The position numbers were made by a program, and so were the translations under genes. A model generated the notes under the pieces. That model worked only from the letters and a program-made list of their open reading frames with translations, did not search any database and had not been told where the DNA came from. From Macrostomum hystrix (Eukaryota; Platyhelminthes; Macrostomidae), in contig CATNEN010000001.1 in the NCBI GenBank assembly GCA_950097015.1, positions 18,852,501 through 18,916,500 of the forward strand: a DNA stretch of 64,000 nt, read 5' to 3'. Numbering within the stretch: position 1 is the first letter of the stretch; every line of letters begins with the position of its first letter. Below are positions 40,601 to 50,509 of the stretch, piece after piece.

Positions 40601-43600
40601 CTCCCACGCGCGGAGCCGAGAGCCCGCATGCTAAACAAAGAGTTGACAAAGACCTCCTGGCTACGTTTCGCCAGCTCGGCCCCACAAAGACACGAATGAA
40701 TTTGGACCAGTGCCATAAACCCCAGTCCCCAAACCCCAGAGGCAATGACTTATTCCATTGATGTTTAACTTTATCTGTCACACCTGACTGCATCCATTGA
40801 AAGCGCGAAGCTGAGCACAATAGAAAATCCCGATCCCATCTTAATAGGATTGCGCCAAAGCCAACGTGTCCAAACGCTCAGGTCTCACCTTTAGGCTATT
40901 TTCACAGCTTAATTGAAAACAAATGCTGTGTTGTAGTTCGGACTCGGCAAGAAGCCATGTTTAAATTCACACAAAGGCCTAGAAACCCCGGTAGCTATTT
41001 TGAAATCCTTGAATGAATTTAGAAAATTATTAAGGCATCGCCAGGTACGCAAGAGATCTGTATCGCTTGGCTGGGGTCTTTGTTGCCAAACTAGCCCTCG
41101 AGGCCAAGGATACTGAGCATGAGAACTGATTTCAGTCGAGCGTGAATGAAGAATGTTGCAACTTGTTCAGTTTGAAAAACAGTTTCACGGCACAGAGCCA
41201 GATACAGAATGACTGAAGGAGCTGATGCTGATGATGCAATAGCTTTTGTGGCACGCCAACTCACACTTAAATAATTGCTATTTTTTAGTCTAACAAATAT
41301 CTAGAATGGAGATTTTCGAATTCTTCCGATTACGCAACGGGCTAGCATTTCTGGATCTCCCCCATTCTCGTGGTCACAGACACAGATACAGAACTCACAG
41401 CATTAATTGCTAATCTAGATAGACCACACGTGCGCCTGAGCACATATCTCATCTCTATCTGTCATTGTTGGCTACTGTCCAAAATGGCATTGTGTGAGGT
41501 TAGTGAATGTTTATTATAAAAACACCGCTTGAGCTTGATAAATTTAGTTATAAAGGCCCTGGTAGCTAGTTTCCATAAATTAATGCAATTGCGCACCGGA
41601 GGTGACAAAGTGAGTGGTGAAGCATAACGAGGGGTGCAGGGAGTAAGAGCAGATGCAGGGAGTGAGATAACAGATGCAGGGAGTGAGATAGCAGATGCAG
41701 GGAGTAAGAGCAGATGCAGGGAGTGAGATAACAGATGCAGGGAGTGAGATAGCAGATGCAGGGAGTGAGATAGCAGATGCAGGGAGTGAGATAGCAGACG
41801 CAGGGAGTGAGATAGCAGATGGAGGGAGTGAGATAGCAAGGTGCAGGGAGTGAGATAGCAGATGGAGGGAGTGAGATAGCAAGGTGCAGGGAGTGAGATA
41901 ACAGATGGAGGGAGTGAGATAACAGATGCAGGGAGTGAGATAGCAAGGTGCAGGGAGTGAGATAGCAGATGGAGGGAGTGAGATAGCAGATGGAGGGAGT
42001 GAGATAGCAGACGCAGGGAGTGAGATAACAGATGCAGGGAGTGAGATAACAGATGCAGGGAGTGAGATAGCAGATGGAGGGAGTGAGATAGCAAGGTGCA
42101 GGAGTGAGATATCAGATGCAGGGTGCCAGGAGACGCAGGTAATGAGAAGCAAAGAATCTAAGGATAAATAAAAGAGTATTTGAATCATACTCATAAAAAC
42201 ATTCAAATAGTTAGACAAAGAACCAGGTTAGTACCTAGTTGCAGTAAATGCAGCTTAATAGAAAGATGATAACAGCTTGCGCGGGTCGCCCCAGTACATC
42301 TTGGAGATAGCCTTTGTTTAAAAATATGCAGACCTGCAGACACAAAATCTAGGACCCTGAGAACAATAGACACGACAGGAAAAAAAGAGAACAGAAAGAA
42401 ATAAAATACAAGTAAAAGCTAACACTGCGAATGCAAAAAAGCACACGGCCTTTGTCTCACAGACTGTATTCTGCTCGGGCAATAAAATACTGCTAAAGAA
42501 GAATTGAATTGTTTGACGGGGAGGGGCTGCTCAGATTAAAGGGCTCAGAGGAAATCACAGAACACTACTGGCTCTTCTCTCTTCCATCTGTCCTCTCATT
42601 TTCGTTGTTGCTAAGCGCTGAAATTATAGCAGGGCTAGAACTGAAGACAGAGAGCACCGTCTCTCTAACCCCCTGTCAAATCGAGAAAAAAACTGGCCGC
42701 AAATTTACTACCGCGGAACCCACTGCTCACTACTCCAGAGTTGAGTCGGTAGTGTGCTTATTATGATTATTGTTCCAATACTATATGGCTGTAATAATTG
42801 GCATATTGTGCTGGAAGCTGCTTCAGCTGCTTCGGTTGCTGGGCCGGCGGGGCAAAGTGGGGGGTAGAAGGGACCCAGTCACTGAGGCGTGAGTCACTCA
42901 ACCGCTTGCCCACTCAATTTCTGATATTTTTCGAATTCTTCTATTATTTTTAATGACGAACAAAGAGAGAGAAGCTAGCCCAACCTATCTATTCAGCGAC
43001 CGAGGGTCTCACCTCGTCGGTCTCCCTGCTTATTTTTGGCCAATTATTCTTGAGAGACAAGAATAGAGAGAAGACAGCGCACTAATTATGTAGAGACTGA
43101 CCATACAGCGTGCCACCTGGATATCTCAAGGGTGACTCAGGGATAATTTAGTGCAGAAGACTTGCCTGGTGCAGAAAATTTTTGAAGCTTCTCACTTTTT
43201 TAGCCGGTCTAGGAGAGATTAGAAAAAAACATTTCAGAATGAAAATTTCCAGGCGCTGTTTTTACACAATCACGCGCGCTTGGAATGAATGGGACAAACA
43301 ATTATACTCTTGTACTCATGTCTTTTTGAGCATATCTTACTTTTTCTACTTGAAATACGAATCTCAGACCAATAGAAAACAGTTTGTTTCATTAACAGTA
43401 GAAAGAACACGCTAGTTTTCCCAACATGGCGAAAGACCGAATGACCGATTTTCGTGAAAGTCCTCCATACCATAAAAAGTTTCCGTCCTTTACTTTACTT
43501 TCCTTCCAAGGCGATTGGTTTAATATTAGAGTTGAACATTCTGTAAGCAAAAAAAGTCCTTAATTTCCTATTGTTCCAGTTTACCTTTGGCTAACTAGGT

Positions 43601-45706
43601 TAGTATAATGTCTAGCCAGGCTTTTCACCATAAGAGTGCCAAGTTAAATGGACAAATTTTCGCAATCCCAGGTGCACAGTGTGCTCCGATCAGAAGCATC
43701 GCGGCGGTTGGTACGGCGCCGATAAGCGGGACACGAATTCTTCCAAGACCATCCCGGATGCGCTGCAGCACTACTGGCCGGCAGATGCGCGCAGCCCGAC
43801 CCTGCACAAGAACAGCCTGGTGATTGTGCGCAACGACGCCTGCGAGTACCTCACGGACAGTCGCGACCGGGTCTACGCCGTGTTGCCTTTGACAGCTCGA
43901 CAATCAACTGGACCGATGGAACTGCAGCTGTACTACACGTGCATGACAACGCACAGTCACGACGCCACGGCGCCGAATTCCAAGGACACGTTCACCTCGG
44001 TACAGTTGGAAACCTTCGACAGCCTGACTGGCCGATGGATTAGCCAGGGCAGGAGCGTGTTCCGCATGAGAATGGTCACATCGCCGGAGAGGGACATTCT
44101 CAATGAGGTCACGCAGTTCCTGACACCAGCACAGATGGGCTGTCGCATGGGCTGCGGCCATCTTGAGTCGCACAACACGCGCTGGCAGAAGGCAAAGGTG
44201 CTGCGCAACCAGGGTCAGGAGAAGTTTGACTACTATGTGCAATTGTATGGCAGCGAACCGGGACTCAAGAATGGCAAGGCCAAGAATGCCAAGAGTAGGC
44301 AGGCAACGGTAAGTAGCTACGCAATTATGATTTGAACTTTATGACTCAGCAAAGACTTTTAGTTCTATCAAAAATACAATTCCCATTCCAACAGGGATCC
44401 AACGCTGACCCAACGGACGATTTCGAACTGCTAGACGGTGGTGCAGCAGTTTCAGCTGCGGGCCAGGCTCTGCCCCTGACTCCTGTCGGCGACAGCTCCG
44501 GCTGCCTGCTGGAGGTAGCCGAGCACCCGGCCGCGGACGGCAGCCTGATCATTCGCGGCTCGCTGCTAAGCAACTTGGACAGCAGGGAGCTCATTGCTAG
44601 CGCGTTAAGAGCCTATCTGGACAGCCTGAGGCTCATTGTGAAAGGTGTGGCCGCAGCGGCTAAAACTGCCAGCAATGCCAGTTCAAAAGTTATCCCGCCT
44701 GCCAAGCAGGAAGCAGTGCAGCCACAGCCACAGCAGCATCTGCCGTCTCCTAGTCAAGTGCAGCACCATTCGCCAGCCGAATCGATGCACAGCGGCACTC
44801 ATCACTGCTCATCAGCTGTCTCAAGCGTGGGAGATCACAGCAGCTCAACCTAGTGAGTATCCCTGATTAGCTTATTAGCAAACTAATTAAGTTGGCAAAG
44901 TAACCGATTCGAACGTTGAACCATCTCTCTCAATCCTTGCAGCCACATGCAGGACACAGCCATGTCAACAGCTGCCTGTACTCAGCTGGCGCTACCGCCG
45001 CCCATCGTCACTACAGCAGCATCGTCTTTGTCGACTTCCGTGTCGGTTCCGACAACAAGCAGCATCGGGTCGACTGACCTGCTGCCGCTAATGATGCACC
45101 AGGACACATTTCAGCAGCAGCAGCAGCAGCAGCAACAGATGGCTCAAGCATCCGGGGTGCAGTACTTCAGCCTGCAGCAGCCAGGCATCGTTGAACCCAC
45201 CATCGCGTCCTCAGCGCCAGTCTACCTAATCAACACCCAGATGGCAGCGGCGGCTCTGGCTGCGGCAACCAGCAGCAGCGGCAGCATTGGACCAACCACC
45301 ATTCTGCCGCACATTGCCAGCCACCAGCATCAGCAGCAGCAGCAGCAGTTTTTTCAGCAGCATCCGCAGTATCTGCAGCAGCATCAGCAGCCAGTGTTTC
45401 AAATAGATCCTAACCAGCAAGCTCTGTTCATGCAGCAGTCTACTCAGCAGCAGCAGCAGCAGCATAGTTTGCACAGCCATGCTCAGCTGCAGCTGCAGCT
45501 GCAACATCAGCAGCATCACCTGCAGCAACAGCAGCAGATCATTCTCAGCTCCGGCTTCGGTCATGATCAAGTGGACGGCCTTGCCGACGGACCAAACGAA
45601 GACGACGAAGACAACAGCGAGGAATGCGACGAGGCCGAAGAGCAGGAAGAAGAACAGGGTGAGCCGCAGCTGCACGAGCTGCAGCCGCTCCAGGTTCCGC
45701 AGGCGT

Positions 45707-45742
<36 letters not shown>

Positions 45743-45858
45743 CATTCTACAGGAAGTCAGCCACTAGCCTGCTGCGTCGATTGGCTGCGGTGAAGCGCAG
45801 GCGGCTGCGCGTCGGCGCCTCCAGCTTTGGCCAGCTGTTCAAGGCTAAGCAGAAGTGA
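37610..45858 (+). CDS. p53: p53-family transcription factor with long poly-Gln C terminus, five exons
   Basis: Putative nuclear transcription factor of the p53/p63/p73 family, whose members act in damage response and germline or stem-cell control. Exons: 37610-37875, 38167-38805, 43672-44308, 44395-44852, 44943-45858; phases 2, 2, 0, 2; 971 residues. Residues 1-90 are acidic/Gln-rich. The DNA-binding domain spans about 189-445: YNLQLRLEDF at its start, a Zn-ligand-like CTVCSDQKH, LQLYYTC, then SVQLETFDSLTGRW and FRMRMVTSPERD. This order and spacing follow vertebrate p53, whose last strands read LETPQG...FEVRVCACPGRD. The counterparts of human R273, P278, R280 and D281 are kept; the C242-R248 loop is not. 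At about 562-595 SLIIRG followed by an amphipathic helix (SRELIASALRAYLDSLRL) matches the tetramerisation domain (LQIRG plus helix). The rest is poly-Gln, an acidic stretch and a basic tail. No SAM domain was seen. The longest intron (38806-43671) has three features of its own. Confidence 0.8.
37925..38095. repeat. Degenerate repeat in p53 intron 1, about 20-bp unit
   Basis: About eight imperfect copies of ctgtctaacaggtgacac. Confidence 0.8.
38870..39165. repeat. Minisatellite in p53 intron 2, 22-bp unit
   Basis: About 13 copies of a unit containing ctatctctgcctacctgctt. Confidence 0.95.
39166..41625. other. p53 intron 2, long unique section
   Basis: About 2.4 kb without a supported gene. 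A GC-richer patch at 40430-40730 carries overlapping short ORFs on both strands but no recognisable domain; it could be an internal promoter, which I cannot show. Confidence 0.4.
41626..42120. repeat. Minisatellite in p53 intron 2, 21-bp unit
   Basis: About 24 copies of a unit containing gcagggagtgagatagcaga with gaggga and aaggtg variants. Confidence 0.96.
42121..43671. other. p53 intron 2, final unique section
   Basis: No repeat array and no supported ORF up to the exon 3 acceptor. Confidence 0.45.
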
Positions 45859-46721
45859 CGCATGCAAACCGGCCTACTTACTAAGCCACTGAACAGTAGG
45901 CACGCGAGAAAACTGTCAGCAAAATGATAATTCTAGCAATAACAAATTCAAAATAGTCTTGATAAACATTTTTGTACACAAAACCTGCACGCAATATGTG
46001 TCTAATCCTTTTTGCACCTTTTTAATTAGTTTTTTTTTGTCATTTTTTAACGGCAACTATTCTAGTACAATCGAATCTCTAATCAAGTGTTGACTCGTTG
46101 AATCTGTATAGAAAATGCCTTGGTGCTATAACATGTTGTACTGTAATACTCTGCTTCCTAAATAGCTGAGAACACTAATAGTTATACAGAAGTCGTCATT
46201 TTATTTGCAATTTGAATCTGCATACACGCATCGTAGTCTCATAGTCCGTTGTTGTGTCTCTGTGTGCAAATTTTGTTAAATTTTTTAATTGCATTGAATT
46301 TGAAAAACTTCGAATTGAACTATTTTGCTCACATTGTCAACTACTAGAAGTAGCAGTCAAGAAGACAGCAATATTCGAGTTTTCTGTTAGTTTGCTGCTA
46401 GCAATTGTCATTTGCACTTTTTAATAAAAATCTGTAAAAAATATCGGAAAATCTCGTAATCTATTATGCAATCTTTCTTTCTTTGTTTTATCGATTTGTT
46501 AAGATGTGTGTGCACTCTCCTGCTCTTGGCAGCAACTAAAGAAGCCTTTGCAGAAAAAACTTAACAAAAAATATTTGCAGTTAAAATGAGATTTGTTTGA
46601 CTTTCTAATTGTCAAGCCAAGAAAGTGAGATTTTGAGATTGACAATAAAAAAAGGATGAGATTTAAGATTGACAATTTAAGTAGTTGAGATTTTGTAACT
46701 ATTTTGACTGTTTAAATAATA
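45859..46721 (+). other. 3' UTR and downstream region of the p53-family gene
   Basis: AT-rich, no ORF. The AATAAA at 46423 is the best polyadenylation candidate and would give a 3' UTR of about 590 nt. Confidence 0.5.
46423..46428 (+). promoter_or_regulatory. Polyadenylation signal AATAAA
   Basis: Located 565 bp after the p53 stop codon and upstream of the Helitron terminus. Confidence 0.45.
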
Positions 46722-46957
46722 CTAGCTTTTTTTGCCCGTTGCTTTTGGGGCAGAAATTTAAAGCAAAGCAGTAAGCAATTCACGTCTTTGTATTAACTTT
46801 ATAGTGAAGGTCACCATGTATTTATTTACTGCATTAATGAAAAGAGAAGAGTTTGTTTAAGGGCATTTTAAGTAAAAAATAAGTGAAAAGTTTGTCCAAA
46901 CAGCCCCCTCTTGATTACTTCTTTAGAAACATTCTCTTAGCCACTCCTCTATACAGT

Positions 46958-47232
46958 CAGTGGCAGATCCAGGAATTTTGTTTTGGGGCGGTCTGTCAGG
47001 GGAGCGCCATGAGAATCACAGAGGGGGTGCCAGCGGCCGAAAAAGGGCGCCAGGAGCCAAGAAAGGGCGCCAGCGGCTGAAAAACGGGAGCCAGCGGCTG
47101 AAAAAGGGGCGCCAGCGGCCGAAAAGGGGCGCCAGTGCTGCGACTGGCACCCCTGGTGGGGGCATCTTATTCCCATGATTAAAATTTATGGGGGCGACTG
47201 CCCCCCCGCCATCCCCCCTAAATCTGCCTCTG
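46958..47232. mobile_element. hAT-type MITE nested in the Helitron
   Basis: A 275-bp element with imperfect terminal inverted repeats: cagtggcagatccagg on the left, and cagaggcagatttagg as the complement of the right end. It is bounded by a perfect 8-bp target duplication tatacagt at 46950-46957 and 47233-47240. Eight-base duplications with CAG ends point to hAT transposase. The interior is a GC-rich short tandem repeat (gccagcggccgaaaaagggc). No coding capacity. Confidence 0.88.
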
Positions 47233-47384
47233 TATACAGTATGCATGTACACGCGTATACATAAGGAAAATAGCCATGGCATAACAATAACAATGTCAAA
47301 GAAACAAAATTAAACTGTTTCAGAGTTCAGAGTTAGACAGGTCAAGGTCAATTCGTGACTACTTTTCTATTAATTGCTTGCGAG

Positions 47385-48086
47385 TCACCTCAAGGCCTGG
47401 GGATACACCACATTCTTCGTTCTTCCCCTTGGTGCGAAAATGAATAGGCCAGCTGGAGTTCCAACACGGGAGCAGGCGACATAAAGCTGCCCATGCGAGA
47501 AGCAAGGAGTCTCCAGGTTGATGCCAGCTACCTTCAGCGACTGTCCCTGAGCCTTGTTAATAGTCATCGCAAAGCACACTCTCACAGGGAACTGCAGTCG
47601 CTTGAACTGAAATGGCAGGTCCGTGGGGATAATTGGAATCCGGGGAACGAACACAGACTCTCCTCTGCCAGATCCAGTCATTATCGTGGCCTCAATCACG
47701 TGTGGGAAGAGCCGCCTGACTATCAGTCTGGTGCCGTTACACAGCCTTGGCGCATTCAGGTTGCGGAGGAGCATAATTGGTGCCCCAACTTTCAGCTGCA
47801 AGTTGTGCGATGGAGTTCCAGGAGGATCTAGAGAGTTCAGAAACTCAACAGGATACTCCACAGCGGTGTCATCAGTCAACGTTGTATCAATTGACTTGTA
47901 GGTGAAAACTGCACCTGGCAACTCCTGAAGGAGTTGGTAGTTAATTTCGTTGGCGGCATCATTTCTAGGACACAGAATTGCCCTCTCTGACAGCCAGTCA
48001 ACGCCAGCCTCTCTCTTTCTTCTATCCCAGGCTGGCTGGAGAGAAATATCGACCGGAGAGCCCTGTGCACTGGGACGCCACCGCAC
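47385..48086 (-). pseudogene. Helitron Pif1-like helicase, C-terminal fragment
   Basis: A 233-residue open frame with the late motifs of a Helitron Rep/helicase: WLSERAILCPRNDAANEIN, GAPIMLLRNLNAPRLCNGTR, the motif V-like FAMTINKAQGQSL and the motif VI-like GQLYVACSRVG, ending in a stop about 660 bp before the element's 3' end. The Walker A and B motifs and the Rep domain are absent. The frame is intact over the remaining part, so the copy is fairly young. The first 25 residues are probably not helicase sequence. Confidence 0.88.
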
Positions 48087-48654
48087 TCACCGCACTCAGT
48101 CTCAGTGCTGCTTGGGGGCCAGTAGACAGTCTAGGGGTTTGGGCTGTGCACATTCACGGCTTGAAATACAATGTACAGTCTGGGGCTTCGGCGCCCGGGG
48201 AAGGGAGGGGGTGGCTGTAATAAAATTTGGCCCGCAGAGTGGCGGAGGGGAGTTGGGGTGGCTGTCCTCGGAAAACAAAAAGTGACTCACTTTGAGATGA
48301 TGCAGCTTTGCTCTGGATTGAGTAGAGATGTTCAAAATTGTCAGCATTGTCGGAAAACATGTAAAGTGTAAGTGGATCAAATTTGGAGAAAATCTGACAA
48401 AGTGGGGCGACGATATGTCGAATTGAGTGATTTTTTGACGATTTTTGAGCAGTTTTTTGCACTTTTGAGCAGGAAGGAAATGATTTTTCGGGAATTTGAG
48501 TAGCCTATTGCACTCAGCGTAGGTGGTTCTAGGTATGTGCAAAGTTTGGTGCGATTTGGTTGAGCGGTTTCGGCGTCTATAAAGACAAAAGGTTGCACAC
48601 ACACAGACAGACACACACACACACAGACAGAGTTTTCACTTTTATATATATAGA

Positions 48655-49170
48655 TAGATACTAAGCAATTATATAACTAAAATGTTTAAAATGAAATGAA
48701 AAAAAAACAGAAGACTGCTCAATATATGCTCCAGTAAAATAAAGATATTATGTTTATTTGTTGTTTGCTAGCCAAACTAAAAAGCATATTTAAAAATTTA
48801 ATCAAGAGTTAATGTAATTTTAAATACATGGTTGTATTTAGGATTCTAAAACATTACAACATTATAAGTATTCAAATACTACTGGCGTATTCAGTAGATA
48901 ATTGGCATTTCTCCGAAATCATTAGCGATAAAACAAGACAATTTGATAATTGCTCCTATTTTAGAGATTCTATACAATTAACTATCATTCACGATATGTT
49001 TTGTAGTGTTTATAGAACCGGATTTACTGCAAATACTACTAACACGAACAATAACAGTAGTATCATAGGTTACAATAAGAAATTGAATTCTACAATAAAG
49101 ACAGCCTAAAAAATCGTTGATGAGGGTGTAAAACTAAGTCAAATTCTTTAAAACACAATTATTAAAGAGT
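48655..49170. other. AT-rich interval downstream of CARNMT1
   Basis: No supported gene. It may include the far 3' UTR of CARNMT1; a minus-strand AATAAA lies near 48754. Confidence 0.4.
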
Positions 49171-49174
49171 GCTT

Positions 49175-50475
49175 GTGACAGGGGAGAGTAGACAGGGGGA
49201 GAGTAGACACGGTGGGAGAGTAGACAGGGAAGAGTACATACGGTGGGAGAGTAGACAGGGAAGAGTAGACACTGGGAGAGTAGATACTGTGGGAGAGTAG
49301 ATCCTCTAGGAGAGTAGACATGGGAGAGTAGACACTGGGAGAGTAGATCTCTGGGAAAGTAGACACTGGGAGAGTAGATCTCTGGGAGAGTAGATAGGGA
49401 AGAGTAGACACGGTGGGAGAGTAGACAGGGAAGAGTACATACGGTGGGAGAGTAGACAGGGAAGAGTAGACACTGGGAGAGTAGATACTGTGGGAGAGTA
49501 GATCCTCTAGGAGAGTAGACATGGGAGAGTAGACACTGGGAGAGTAGATCTCTGGGAAAGTAGACACTGGGAGAGTAGATCTCTGGGAGAGTAGATAGGG
49601 AAGAGTAGACACGGTGGGAGAGTAGACAGGAGAGTAGACACTGGGAGAGTAGATACTGTGGGAGAGTAGACAGGAGAGTAGACACTGGGAGAGTAGACAG
49701 GAGAGTAGACACTGGGAGAGTAGACAAGGTGGGAGAGTAGACAGGGGAGAGTGGACACTGGGAGAGTAGATACTGTGGGAGAGTAGACAGGAGAGTAGAC
49801 ACTGGGAGAATAGACACGGTGGGAGAGTAGACAGGGGAGAGTGGACACTGGGAGAGTAGACACGGTGGGAGAGTAGACAGGAGAGTAGACACTGGGAGAG
49901 TAGACACTGGGAGAGTAGACAGGTGAGTAGACACTGGGAGAGTAGACAGGAGAGTAGACACTGGGAGAGTAGACACTGGGAGAGTAGACACTGGGAGAGT
50001 AGACAAGGTGGGAGAGTAGACAGGGGAGAGTGGACACTGGGAGAGTAGATACTGTGGGAGAGTAGACACGGTGGGAGAGTAGACAGGGGAGAGTGGACAC
50101 TGGGAGAGTAGATACTGTGGGAGAGTAGACAGGAGAGTAGACACTGGGAGAGTAGATACTGTGGGAGAGTAGACAGGAGAGTAGACACTGGGAGAGTAGA
50201 TACTGTGGGAGAGTAGACAGGGGAGAGTGGACACTGGGAGAGTAGACACGGTGGGAGAGTAGACAGGGGAGAGTGGACACTGGGAGAGTAGACACGGTGG
50301 GAGAGTAGACAGGAGAGTAGACACTGGGAGAGTAGACAAGGTGGGAGAGTAGACAGGGGAGAGTGGACACTGGGACAGTAGATACTGTGGGAGAGTAGAC
50401 AGGAGAGTAGACACTGGGATAGTAGATACTGTGGGAGAGTAGACAGGAGAGTAGACACAGAGAATAGACAGGGGA
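49175..50475. repeat. Minisatellite 3' of CARNMT1, compound 14-16-bp units
   Basis: Nested copies of gggagagtagacact, gagagtagacagg and ggtgggagagtagac. A block of about 230 bp near 49210-49400 is repeated at 49410-49620 (both contain atcctctaggagagtagaca). The array starts about 35 bp after the CARNMT1 stop codon. Minus-strand ORFs above 400 residues are artefacts. Confidence 0.96.
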
Positions 50476-50509
50476 GAGCAGGTGGTGTGAGTAGGCAGGG
50501 TGTTACATG

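Larger units (their letters stand above)
46722..48654 (-). mobile_element. Non-autonomous Helitron with helicase remnant
   Basis: Rolling-circle transposon on the minus strand, 1.93 kb. The 5' end reads TCTATATATATAAAAGTG next to a host A. The 3' end reads a hairpin (TGCCC, 10-nt loop, GGGCA), then a short A run and the terminal CTAG at 46722-46725, next to a host T, as expected for Helitron insertion between A and T. The interior holds the C-terminal part of a Pif1-type helicase. The Rep nuclease and the front half of the helicase are missing, so it cannot move by itself. The exact 5' TC is uncertain by four bases because of a tatc repeat. Confidence 0.85.

Noticed and set aside
40422-40820. 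Possible nested gene in p53 intron 2
   Set aside because: GC-richer with short ORFs on both strands, but no domain, no splice pattern and no repeated occurrence.
49134-50458. Minus-strand ORFs of over 400 residues
   Set aside because: Artefacts of the gagagtagac array; overlapping frames are all open.
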